Shown: positions 55,112 through 63,465 of the stretch, one piece after another
How positions within the stretch are numbered: position 1 is the first letter of the stretch
Layout: the number at the start of each line of letters is the position of its first letter
NCBI RefSeq assembly: GCF_025860405.1
Contig: NZ_CP063785.1
Span: 8,061,390-8,125,389 of the forward strand
DNA: 64,000 bases
Source of the DNA: Tolypothrix sp. PCC 7712
GTDB lineage: Bacteria; Cyanobacteriota; Cyanobacteriia; Cyanobacteriales; Nostocaceae
Direction of reading: 5' to 3'
Position numbers and translations under genes: made by a program
The notes under the pieces: model-generated
The model's database searches: none
What the model saw: the letters and a program-made list of their open reading frames with translations, nothing else
What the model was told of the DNA's origin: nothing

Positions 55112-55807
55112 TCAAATTGGCAAGCGATTGATATCTTTGTTGTGACCAATTACTACCATCGCAGAACCGCGCTCTAAACGTTTGGTGGGTTCTGGATTAA
55201 TGATAAATTTACCATCCTGACTGACTGCAATTAAATTTAAGCCGTAGCGGTTACGTAATTGTAACTCTGTGATGGTTTTGGCATGAAATTCGTCGGGTAC
55301 AATCAATTCGACAATACTGTTATCTGGATCGAGGTCAAAACGTTCTAGAATTGATGGTTTAGTAAGTGTACGTGCAAGGGCGCAACCTGCTTCGTATTCT
55401 GGGAATACTACATGATCTGCTCCCACTCGTTTTAACAGCTTTTGGTGAACTTCGCTAGAGGCTTTGGCTACTACATGAGGTACGCCCCCTTCTTTGACAT
55501 TTAAGGTAGTGATGATACTTTCTTGAATATAATTACCGATGGCTACGATGACAGTATCAAATTCAAAAATGCCGGCTTCTTTAAGTGCTGCTGGTTCTGT
55601 AGAATCTAGCTGTAATGCATGACCAACGATACGTTCTGTGAGTGCTTCAGATACTCGCTTTTCATCAATATCTGTTGCCAATACTTCATAACCTAATCTA
55701 TGCAATGTAGAGGATACAGAGCGACCAAAGCGACCTAAACCAATGACTGCAAATTGGTGATTGTCTTTACGTAAACTGCGAAAAAAATTTAAGGCTGAAA
55801 GATTCAC
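55112..55807 (-). CDS. ktrA: Potassium uptake RCK protein, KtrA/TrkA type
   Basis: 231 aa. A GTG start with AAGGAT upstream. RCK-N Rossmann domain (about 15-140; FAVIGLGRFGRSVSSTL with GxGxxG, then LATDIDEKRV) and RCK-C domain (about 145-228; IVELIVPDEFHAKTITELQL). Cytoplasmic nucleotide-binding ring that gates a Ktr-type channel. It lies 247 bp downstream of the KtrB-type gene, in the same direction. Family knowledge: in cyanobacteria KtrAB(E) gives sodium-dependent K+ uptake important in osmotic shock. Confidence 0.92.
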   Translation of the reverse strand: MNLSALNFFRSLRKDNHQFAVIGLGRFGRSVSSTLHRLGYEVLATDIDEKRVSEALTERIVGHALQLDSTEPAALKEAGIFEFDTVIVAIGNYIQESIITTLNVKEGGVPHVVAKASSEVHQKLLKRVGADHVVFPEYEAGCALARTLTKPSILERFDLDPDNSIVELIVPDEFHAKTITELQLRNRYGLNLIAVSQDGKFIINPEPTKRLERGSAMVVIGHNKDINRLPI

Positions 55808-56054
55808 AATTACTATCCTTTATTAGTACACCCTTTGTTAATGGCGAAAAATCTATACGGGCTGAAGTAAGTCAGTATATTTTGAAGTTGTTTTATGAGG
55901 AAAAACAAGATGCCTACTTAATAATGTTTTTGTTCCTCAAAGATAAATTTAATTTGTCACAGATTTAAACATTGATTTTTAATTGGTAGTGTAAATTGTA
56001 GCAGGTTGTGCAGTAGCAACTGGAGTTGACTTTTTGCCTATCTATTAACTTCAA

Positions 56055-57389
56055 CTATCCCACTAATAGATTTTCTTCAGGGTAGTGAATTCTGGTAGGA
56101 CGTGGGTCTCCAAGGATAGCAGACATGAGGAGCAATACACCAACTCTTCCAATATACATTGTGGCAATTAAGACTAGTTTGGCGGCGGTGGAAACAGTTG
56201 CAGTAATCCCTGTGGAAAGCCCGACTGTTGCAAACGCAGATACTACTTCAAACAAAATTTGAATGAAATCTAACTTGGGATCTGTGAGGGAAATTAAAAC
56301 GGTCGATAAAATTACAGTAGCTACAGATCCAACTAACACACCAACAGCTTTAAGAATTAAAGATATTGCTACCTTACGTTCATATAATAAAACTTCTTCT
56401 TTGCCTTGGAGAATTGATTGCGTGCAACTGGTGAGAACTCTTAAAGTTGTAGTTTTGATACCGCCACCTGTACCACCAGGGCTAGCACCAATAAACATCA
56501 GTGCAATTGTGATAAATAAACCAGCAGTGGTCATCTTGCCGATATCGATGGTGTTAAAGCCAGCAGTTCTTGGCGTTACTGATTGAAACCAAGCTGACAA
56601 CAATTTGTCAGGTAAATTCATACCTCCAAAGGTTTGGGGATTTCTGGCTTCAATAGCTAAAAATGCAATAGTCCCAATAAACAAAAGTATGCAAGTTGTG
56701 CTGGTAGCAACTTTAAAATCTAGTGAGAAAATTTGTTTTTGTGTTTTTTGTTGTAGGCGATCGCGTAACCAAAAGTACATTTCCAAAATTACCTGGTAAC
56801 CAATCCCACCAAAGATAATTAAGCCGGAAACGGTGAATACTACTAGAGCCGATGTCTGATAGCCAATTAAGTTATCTTTAAATAGGCTAAAACCTGCATT
56901 ATTCCAAGAGTTAATGCTATGAAAAATTGCTAACCATAGCCCTTGATCCAAACCATAAGTGGGGACAAATGCTGGTATTAGTAAGAAGACACCAGTGAGT
57001 TCAAAAATTAAGGTAGTGGCAATAATAGAGCGAATGACTTGGTTACTACCACTCATCCCTGGTCGATCTAAAGCTTGTTGAATTGCAATTTTGTCTCTTA
57101 AGTCAAACTTGCGCCCAATCAGCAAAATTAGAAAGGTGGTGGTTGTCATGTAGCCCAAACCACCAATCTGAACCAATAGCAAAATAAAGAATTGGCCCCA
57201 AAAGGAAAAATAAGTCCCAGGATCAACTACCGATAAACCAGTTACACAAACTGCGGATGTGGAGGTGAACAGCGCCACAATTGGATCGTTCCAATTACCA
57301 CTAGCAGTGGAAAAAGGCATCATCAGTAGGAGAGTACCTACAGTAATGACCGCCAAAAATCCTAAGCAAATTGTTCGGGCAACAGTCAT
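56055..57389 (-). CDS. ktrB: Potassium/sodium symporter, KtrB/TrkH family membrane subunit
   Basis: 444 aa from the ATG at 57389; a TTG eight codons earlier is possible. Eight TM segments and four pore loops; selectivity-filter-like loops are seen at TSTSAVCVTGLSVVD, NSWNNAGFSLF, TPRTAGFNTIDIG and ATVGLSTGIT, each with the conserved glycine. The intramembrane loop region MFIGASPGGTGGGIKTTT is typical of KtrB. Works with the KtrA-type protein. A KtrE-like subunit is not in the window. Confidence 0.92.
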   Translation of the reverse strand: MTVARTICLGFLAVITVGTLLLMMPFSTASGNWNDPIVALFTSTSAVCVTGLSVVDPGTYFSFWGQFFILLLVQIGGLGYMTTTTFLILLIGRKFDLRDKIAIQQALDRPGMSGSNQVIRSIIATTLIFELTGVFLLIPAFVPTYGLDQGLWLAIFHSINSWNNAGFSLFKDNLIGYQTSALVVFTVSGLIIFGGIGYQVILEMYFWLRDRLQQKTQKQIFSLDFKVATSTTCILLFIGTIAFLAIEARNPQTFGGMNLPDKLLSAWFQSVTPRTAGFNTIDIGKMTTAGLFITIALMFIGASPGGTGGGIKTTTLRVLTSCTQSILQGKEEVLLYERKVAISLILKAVGVLVGSVATVILSTVLISLTDPKLDFIQILFEVVSAFATVGLSTGITATVSTAAKLVLIATMYIGRVGVLLLMSAILGDPRPTRIHYPEENLLVG

Positions 57390-57494
57390 AAATAATTTAA
57401 AATTCCAAATCAAAAAATTCTCAATTACTGAGAATGCTGGGGGCTGACTGTAATCAATTCCAATATTTTACAGCCGTTCACAGTCCAATTAATT

Positions 57495-57516
57495 ATTTAT
57501 ACCCAGAGGTATAAAT
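57495..57516. promoter_or_regulatory. Palindromic operator-like site between ktrB and tocopherol genes
   Basis: ATTTATACC, CAGA, GGTATAAAT: perfect 9-bp arms, 4-nt loop, in the divergent promoter region (about 105 bp from ktrB and 111 bp from the methyltransferase). Regulator unknown. Confidence 0.4.
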
Positions 57517-57626
57517 AGGCTTTTCCCTCTTCGGAACCAAAAATACCCTTCTTTAATTAAAAACACACATGGTAGCCTACGAGTAGGTTTATTTCAGTTC
57601 TGCTTTGTCATAACACTGCTTTCTTC

Positions 57627-58469
57627 ATGAGCACAACACTGTACCAACAAATTCAGCAGTTTTACGATGCATCTTCTGGTCTTTGGGAAGAGATTTGGGG
57701 CGAACATATGCATCACGGCTATTACGGGCCAGACGGTACTGAGAAAAAAGACCGTCGTCAGGCGCAAATTGATTTAATTGAGGAATTACTCCATTGGGCA
57801 GAAGTAGAAACAGCAGAGAATATTTTGGATGTAGGCTGTGGTATTGGTGGGAGTTCGCTATACCTGGCAGAAAAGTTTCATGCTAAGGCGACAGGAATAA
57901 CTCTCAGTCCAGTACAGGCGAATAGGGCTACAGAACGTGCCCAAAAGTTGAATTTGAGCGATAGAAGTCAATTTTTGGTCGCAGATGCTCAAGAAATGCC
58001 TTTTGCTGACAATAGCTTTGACTTGGTTTGGTCTTTGGAAAGTGGCGAACATATGCCCAATAAAATCAAGTTTCTACAAGAGTGCTACCGAGTGCTGAAA
58101 CCTGGTGGAAAGTTGATTATGGTGACTTGGTGTCATCGCCCAATTGATAATGCACCACTGACCGATGATGAACGCAAGCACTTACATGATATTTACAGAG
58201 TGTATTGTTTACCCTACGTAATTTCACTGCCAGAGTATGCTGCGATCGCTAATCAAATTTCCTTAAAAAATGTTCGCACGGCTGATTGGTCAAAAGCTGT
58301 AGCCCCGTTTTGGGATTTTGTGATTGATTCAGCATTTACACCTAAAGCAATTTGGGGTTTATTAACTGCGGGTTGGACTACGATTGTCGGGGCGCTATCT
58401 CTAGGTTTGATGAGTCGAGGCTATCAGAGTGGTTTGATTCGGTTTGGGTTATTGTGCGGGGATAAGTGA
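57627..58469 (+). CDS. Tocopherol-pathway methyltransferase (gamma-TMT-like)
   Basis: 280 aa. YQQIQQFYDASSGLWEEIWG and HMHHGYYGPDG at the N-terminus, SAM motif I ILDVGCGIGGSS (66-77), ATGITLSPVQANRA and ADAQEMPFADNSFDLVWSLE follow the plan of gamma-tocopherol methyltransferases. It would methylate gamma- to alpha-tocopherol. The next gene is the tocopherol prenyltransferase, which supports the pathway. MPBQ methyltransferase of the same pathway, or a sterol-type methyltransferase, is the alternative. No chloroplast-like leader and no membrane anchor. Confidence 0.8.
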   Translation: MSTTLYQQIQQFYDASSGLWEEIWGEHMHHGYYGPDGTEKKDRRQAQIDLIEELLHWAEVETAENILDVGCGIGGSSLYLAEKFHAKATGITLSPVQANRATERAQKLNLSDRSQFLVADAQEMPFADNSFDLVWSLESGEHMPNKIKFLQECYRVLKPGGKLIMVTWCHRPIDNAPLTDDERKHLHDIYRVYCLPYVISLPEYAAIANQISLKNVRTADWSKAVAPFWDFVIDSAFTPKAIWGLLTAGWTTIVGALSLGLMSRGYQSGLIRFGLLCGDK

Positions 58470-58485
58470 GGGAATGGGGAATGGG

Positions 58486-58587
58486 GGATTGGGGAACTCG
58501 GGGCCCCCTCTGGGGATAAGGGGTAATGGGGACTGGGGATTGGGGAACTCGGGGCCCCCTTTGGGGATAAGGGGTAATGGGGATTGG
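58486..58587. repeat. Two 51-bp direct repeats
   Basis: GGATTGGGGAACTCGGGGCC starts both copies (58486-58536 and 58537-58587); they differ at only a few positions. They lie between the two tocopherol genes, followed by GATGAGG/GATTAGG heptamers and a lone CTAGTACAA-family end (58641-58660). The GGGGCCCC core is itself palindromic. Confidence 0.75.
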
Positions 58588-58713
58588 GAGATGAGGTAGA
58601 TGAGGGGGATGAGGGGGATTAGGGAGATTAGGGAGATTGATTTCCGCGTTGCGGTACTAGTTCTTTGTTCACCCAAGATTCTATATTGAAGATTTGGCAT
58701 CGAAAAATTATTT

Positions 58714-59646
58714 ATGAATCAGTATTCTGGGCAAAAGCCTTTTGGTGTTTGGGGTCGTTGGCTTGATGCTTTTTGGCAATTTTCTCGTCCACACACAATT
58801 ATTGGTACGAGTTTGAGTGTGTTGGCTTTGTATTTAATTGCTGTGGCTGTGGGAAATAGCAATTATGCTTTTTCTGCTGTTTTAGCAACTTGGTTTGCTT
58901 GTTTGTGCGGCAATGTTTATATTGTGGGGCTGAATCAACTAGAAGATATTGAGATTGATAAGATTAATAAGCCGCATTTACCACTAGCATCAGGGGATTT
59001 TTCTAAAAAACAGGGACAGATAATTGTGGCGATTACTGGTGTTTTGGCGCTAGTCATTGCTGCATTATCTGGGCCATTTCTATTTGGTATGGTGGCTATT
59101 AGTTTGGCGATTGGTACTGCTTATTCTTTACCACCAATTCGCTTGAAGCGGTTTCCGTTTTGGGCAGCTTTCTGTATTTTTTCGGTGCGGGGAACGATTG
59201 TTAATTTAGGGCTATTTTTGCACTTTAGTTGGTTAGCACAAAAGAATACATCTATTCCCGCTACAGTCTGGGTGCTAACAGTATTTATTTTGGTGTTTAC
59301 ATTTGCGATCGCAATTTTTAAAGATGTGCCCGATATGGAAGGCGATCGCTTGTACAATATCAGAACTTTGACTATTCACTTAGGGCCGCAAGCTGTGTTT
59401 AATCTGGCGCTAGGGGTACTCACTATCTGTTATGTGGGGATGATTTTAGTGGGTGTGTTGCGTTTAGCCTCGGTTAACATCCTGTTTTTGGTAATTACCC
59501 ACCTAGTAGTGCTGTGTGTTCTGTGGGTGCGGAGTTTGGGAGTAGACTTGCAAGAAAAAAGTGCGATCGCTCAATTCTACCAATTTATCTGGAAGCTGTT
59601 TTTCATCGAATATTTGATTTTTCCGATCGCCTGTCTTTTGGCTTAA
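58714..59646 (+). CDS. hpt: Homogentisate phytyltransferase
   Basis: 310 aa UbiA-family membrane prenyltransferase with about eight TM helices. First Asp-rich motif NQLEDIEIDKINKPHLP (74-90); second motif KDVPDMEGDR (203-212). FSRPHTIIGTSLS at the N-terminus and GTAYSLPPIRLKRFPFW are typical of the tocopherol/plastoquinone group. It joins homogentisate and phytyl diphosphate to form MPBQ, the committed step of tocopherol synthesis. With the preceding methyltransferase it forms a tocopherol pair, though repeats separate them. A TPR gene starts 5 bp after its stop. Confidence 0.92.
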   Translation: MNQYSGQKPFGVWGRWLDAFWQFSRPHTIIGTSLSVLALYLIAVAVGNSNYAFSAVLATWFACLCGNVYIVGLNQLEDIEIDKINKPHLPLASGDFSKKQGQIIVAITGVLALVIAALSGPFLFGMVAISLAIGTAYSLPPIRLKRFPFWAAFCIFSVRGTIVNLGLFLHFSWLAQKNTSIPATVWVLTVFILVFTFAIAIFKDVPDMEGDRLYNIRTLTIHLGPQAVFNLALGVLTICYVGMILVGVLRLASVNILFLVITHLVVLCVLWVRSLGVDLQEKSAIAQFYQFIWKLFFIEYLIFPIACLLA

Positions 59647-59651
59647 AAAAA

Positions 59652-60119
59652 ATGCTCAATAATTTTCATACCATTGATATTTTTGCCGTTGTTTTAGTAG
59701 CTTCTAGCATTGCTCTACTAATTTATTTTGCTGTCAAAACTTTGATTACCTCGAATTTATTTCAAAAAGGTGTCAATCTTTATCAGCAGCAAGACTATCA
59801 AGGCGCAGAAGCTGCTTTTCGCCAGGTAATTGCTCGTAATACCACTAATGATATGGTGCGCTTGCTGTTAGGAGATACTTTAAATCAGCAAGGTAAAATT
59901 GCAGAATCAAAAGAATGGTTTGAAGACGTGATTCTTCGCAGTCCGAAAAATCCCCAAGCTTACTTGCGTCTAGCAAATGTGTTAATGCAGCAAGAACAGC
60001 GAGAAGCAGCTAAGGCTAATTTGCAAATAGCACAAGATTTATTGCGGAAACAACGTCAACCAGAAAAGGCTGAGAAAGTTGCCCAGGTTTTAGAAAAAAT
60101 GAATGCTAAATCTAAGTAG
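59652..60119 (+). CDS. Membrane-anchored TPR protein (155 aa)
   Basis: The ATG at 59652 (MLNNFHTIDIFAVVLVASS) is chosen because it is 5 bp after the upstream stop and opens with a TM segment (about 8-28, FAVVLVASSIALLIYFAV). About three TPR units follow (NLYQQQDYQGAEAAFRQVIA, LLGDTLNQQGKIAESKEWFE, YLRLANVLMQQEQREAAKAN). It is probably co-transcribed with hpt. Role unknown. Confidence 0.8.
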   Translation: MLNNFHTIDIFAVVLVASSIALLIYFAVKTLITSNLFQKGVNLYQQQDYQGAEAAFRQVIARNTTNDMVRLLLGDTLNQQGKIAESKEWFEDVILRSPKNPQAYLRLANVLMQQEQREAAKANLQIAQDLLRKQRQPEKAEKVAQVLEKMNAKSK

Positions 60120-60635
60120 TAATTACTAATTTGTAATACCCTTCGGGAAGCGCAAAGCGCTACGTAATTCGTAATGCTTGCGTGGCGTGAGAAGTAAGCT
60201 AAGTAATTTTTCGGTTTAATTTACAGCGTATTTCAGGTAAATGAAGTACATCGTTAGGGGCACAAAATTTTGTGCCCCTATTATTATCTATTTATAGGGG
60301 GTATAACCCATCAGACTAATCTATTTTTCATACATACAATATATATACGTGCAGCAATTTTTCTTAGGGTAGGAAATCGTACCAGTTTAATAATATTTGG
60401 TATACATCAATTATCTTTATAGGCGCACATTTGTACGCTGATAATCATGTATTCATCAAATTATTTTTTCAATTGATTAAGATGCTAAAAACATCTAATT
60501 AAAAATATAAAAATCAATATTTAGTTAAAAATATACAAAATATACAAAATTAAATTTATATAAAGTTTTTACGGTAAAAATTGTTTGTGAGATACACAGG
60601 ATAAGCTGAACTAGAATGTAGGTAAAGTAGTAAAA
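60120..60635. other. Intergenic region with palindrome and AT-rich promoter
   Basis: Starts with a CCCTTCGGGAAGCGCAAAGC palindromic repeat (60141 on), then TACGTAATTCGTA; a 26-bp perfect palindrome (60255-60280); and about 250 bp of very AT-rich DNA before the TPR gene. No gene seen. Confidence 0.5.
60255..60280. repeat. Perfect palindrome, GGGGCACAAA family
   Basis: TAGGGGCACAAAA (60255-60267) followed directly by its complement TTTTGTGCCCCTA (60268-60280). Best-preserved member of a family with copies at 24311 and 36071. Confidence 0.65.
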
Positions 60636-61661
60636 ATGTTAAATATCAGAACTCTGCTGCCTGCGGTAATTATAGGCTTATGTTTGACTCAGACGACTGC
60701 TGTATTAGCAACGGATTTGGATAGGAGTTTAGCAAAATGGCAGAACTCATATCAAACAAAAGCAATTAAGAATAAAGCCGCGATCGCTAGCTTAGAAAAG
60801 GCAATTAGTCTCTATATTCAAGGAGATTTACAAGGCGCAGAAACCGCTTTTCGGAAAGTGATTGAATTAGAACCCAACTATGCTAAAGCTTATATTGGGT
60901 TAGGAAATGTTCTCGACGATCGCGGTAAAAGTAAAGAAGCGATCGCTAGTTATAAAACAGCTATTAGTATTGATGCTAACGATGCTGAAGCTTATTTAAA
61001 TCTGGGTTTGACTTTGACAAAGCTTGAGCGTTTAGATGAAGCGATCGCAGAATATCAACAAGCGATTCGGCTTGCGCCTGATGATGCTGAGGCTCATTAT
61101 CGGCTAGGCAATGCTCTATATAATCAAGGAAAATTGGCAGCAGCATCAGCCCATTATCAAGAAACTATTCGCTTGGAACCGAAAAACCCAGCAGGTTATG
61201 CAGCTTTAGGAAATGCTTTGTACGATCAAGGTAAAACGCAAGAAGCGATCGCCCAATATCAACAAGCGCTTAAAATCGATCCGCAATATGCAGCAGCGCA
61301 CTATTATTTAGGGAGTGCTTTCCAAGATCAAGGTAAGCTGGAAGAGGCTGTGGTGGAATATACAGCAGCTATAAACCTCAAGCCGCAAAATTCTTTTGGG
61401 TATAGCCTTTTGGGAAATGCGCTGTCTGATCAAGGCAAAATTCCAGAAGCGATCGCTCAGTACAAAAAGGCGCTAAGTCTAGATCCGAACTCTGCATTCG
61501 CTTATTATAATTTGGGTGTGTCTCTCAGCAGACAAGACCAACGAGATGAAGCGGTTGCCAATCTGCAAAAAGCTAGAGAGTTATTTCAATCTGAGCATAA
61601 TCAGGAGATGGTTGAGCGTATTGAGCAATTGCTGCAAAAGATTAACTCACAAATTAATTGA
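60636..61661 (+). CDS. Secreted TPR-repeat protein (341 aa)
   Basis: A signal peptide spans about 1-25 (LLPAVIIGLCLTQTTAVLA). Eight TPR units run from about 48 to 320, very regular at 34 residues (AETAFRKVIELEPNYAKAYI, LGNVLDDRGKSKEAIASYKT). HIP1 octamers recur at the same repeat position (KEAIAxY, codons GAAGCGATCGC), showing how the octamer is embedded in TPR coding sequence. Periplasmic scaffold; partner unknown. Similar to the protein at 34417. Confidence 0.85.
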   Translation: MLNIRTLLPAVIIGLCLTQTTAVLATDLDRSLAKWQNSYQTKAIKNKAAIASLEKAISLYIQGDLQGAETAFRKVIELEPNYAKAYIGLGNVLDDRGKSKEAIASYKTAISIDANDAEAYLNLGLTLTKLERLDEAIAEYQQAIRLAPDDAEAHYRLGNALYNQGKLAAASAHYQETIRLEPKNPAGYAALGNALYDQGKTQEAIAQYQQALKIDPQYAAAHYYLGSAFQDQGKLEEAVVEYTAAINLKPQNSFGYSLLGNALSDQGKIPEAIAQYKKALSLDPNSAFAYYNLGVSLSRQDQRDEAVANLQKARELFQSEHNQEMVERIEQLLQKINSQIN

Positions 61662-61763
61662 TTTCAATTTTGCACATCAGATTTTTGGTACTAATTCGTT
61701 GATTTAGCTGCAAAATCTGTAAGAGTAATTTAAAGGAAATCATATCAGTAAAAAATCTCAGCC

Positions 61764-63344
61764 ATGATTGATGCAATGGGTAAAGTTTACCTTGTCGGTG
61801 CTGGGCCAGGAGATGTGGCATACCTCACGGTAAAAGCTTACAATCTTTTGCAGCAAGCTCAGGTGTTGGTATACGATGCCCTGGTAGATGAGCAATTATT
61901 GCAGCTTGTACCGCCTGATTGTTTAAAGGTAGATGTCGGTAAACGTGGCGGTAAACCCAGCACCAACCAAGCTGAGATTAACAAGTTATTAGTTAGCTAT
62001 TGTCAGCAAGGAAAACGAGTTATTAGACTAAAGTCAGGCGATCCGTTTATTTTTGGGCGCTGTACGGCGGAAATTGAAGCTTTGAAAGCTGCTGGCTGTG
62101 CATTTGCAGTAGTACCAGGAATTTCTTCGGCTTTAGCTGCACCTTTACTTACAGCTATTCCTCTGACAGATCCAGTTTTAAGCCGTTGCTTTGCCGTTTT
62201 GACAGCCCATGAACCAGAGGCTTTAGATTGGGAAGCACTGTCACGGCTGGAAACCTTAGTGATATTGATGGGTGGACAGCATCTTGCAGAGATTGTACAT
62301 CGCCTGATTAAGCAAGGGCGATCGCGTCTGACACCAATTGCAATTATTCGTTGGGCTGGTACTCCCAACCAACAAATTTGGGTAGCCCAACTGGGTAATA
62401 TTCTCGAACAGACGGCTGGCTTATCTCTTTCGCCTGTGGTGATAGTAATTGGTGAGGTGGTGGGGCTACGCAATTACTTACAACCTGAGACAATATCTTC
62501 AGAGAATTTAACTTTAGCCCAAACTTTTAGCCCTTCTACTATGTCAGGCAACTCTCAGCTCCCTCTTTGTGGTAAAACAATTTTAGTCACCCGTGCAGTT
62601 GGACAGTCAAGCCAATTTTGCGATCGCCTCACAGCTGTAGGTGCTACTGTAATTGAAATGCCTACTTTAGAAATTGGCCCCCCTTCGAGTTGGGAAGCTT
62701 TGGATAGTGCGATCGCTAATTTACCTCAATTCGACTGGTTAATTCTCACCTCTACCAATGGAGTAGACTACTTTTTTGATAGATTAACCGCACAGGGCAA
62801 AGATGCACGTACTTTAGCCAATACTAAAATTGCTGTCGTTGGCGAAAAGACTGCCCAAAGTCTCAAACAACGAGGTTTACAACCCGATTTTATTCCCCCT
62901 AATTTTGTTGCAGATTCTTTAGTAGAAAACTTCCCAGAGAATCTAGCGGGGAAAAAGGTGTTATTTCCTAGAGTGGAAAGCGGCGGTAGAGAAGTTTTAG
63001 TGAAGGAATTAACTGCTAAGAATGCAGAAGTCATAGAAGTTGCAGCATATCAGTCTTGCTGTCCTAGTACTATTCCCCAAGCTGCCGAATTAGCTCTGCA
63101 AAATCACTCAGTAGATATAATTACTTTTGCCAGTTCTAAAACTGTACAGTTTTTCTGCCAACTAATTAGTAGTAGATTTACCAATCACTTGGATATCTTA
63201 GCAGAAGTCTGTATTGCTTCCATTGGCCCCCAAACCTCCAAAACTTGTCATTCTTTAATTGGACGCGTAGATGTAGAAGCCGAAGAATATACTTTAGATG
63301 GCTTAACTCAAGCTTTAATTAATTGGGCGAAAAATAGGGATTAG
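61764..63344 (+). CDS. cobA-hemD: Fused uroporphyrinogen-III C-methyltransferase / uroporphyrinogen-III synthase
   Basis: 526 aa. Residues about 6-250 are SUMT (VYLVGAGPGDVAYLTVKA, RLKSGDPFIFGR, VVPGISSALAAP, LMGGQHL), which methylates uroporphyrinogen III at C2 and C7 to precorrin-2. Residues about 268-522 are HemD (ILVTRAVGQSSQF, DWLILTSTNGVDYFF, GEKTAQSLKQRG, FASSKTVQFF), which makes uroporphyrinogen III. The fusion channels intermediates to siroheme and cobalamin. A start at the internal ATG (MGKVYLVG) is possible. The spacer before it has no riboswitch that I recognise. Confidence 0.94.
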   Translation: MIDAMGKVYLVGAGPGDVAYLTVKAYNLLQQAQVLVYDALVDEQLLQLVPPDCLKVDVGKRGGKPSTNQAEINKLLVSYCQQGKRVIRLKSGDPFIFGRCTAEIEALKAAGCAFAVVPGISSALAAPLLTAIPLTDPVLSRCFAVLTAHEPEALDWEALSRLETLVILMGGQHLAEIVHRLIKQGRSRLTPIAIIRWAGTPNQQIWVAQLGNILEQTAGLSLSPVVIVIGEVVGLRNYLQPETISSENLTLAQTFSPSTMSGNSQLPLCGKTILVTRAVGQSSQFCDRLTAVGATVIEMPTLEIGPPSSWEALDSAIANLPQFDWLILTSTNGVDYFFDRLTAQGKDARTLANTKIAVVGEKTAQSLKQRGLQPDFIPPNFVADSLVENFPENLAGKKVLFPRVESGGREVLVKELTAKNAEVIEVAAYQSCCPSTIPQAAELALQNHSVDIITFASSKTVQFFCQLISSRFTNHLDILAEVCIASIGPQTSKTCHSLIGRVDVEAEEYTLDGLTQALINWAKNRD

Positions 63345-63465
63345 GGATTGGGGACTAGGTAATCGGTAATTGGTAATTGGTAATGGGAAGATATAGAATA
63401 CCAATCCTAAACACCAAACACCAAACCACACGATAAAGCGACAAGACAACACGAATAAATGACAA

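Noticed and set aside
59514..59651. Longer start for the 155-aa TPR protein
   Set aside because: It would overlap hpt by 130 bp; the ATG at 59652 gives a membrane anchor and sits 5 bp after the hpt stop.
61660..61763. Cobalamin riboswitch before cobA-hemD
   Set aside because: Only about 100 bp of AT-rich spacer, too short, and no B12-box-like sequence seen.
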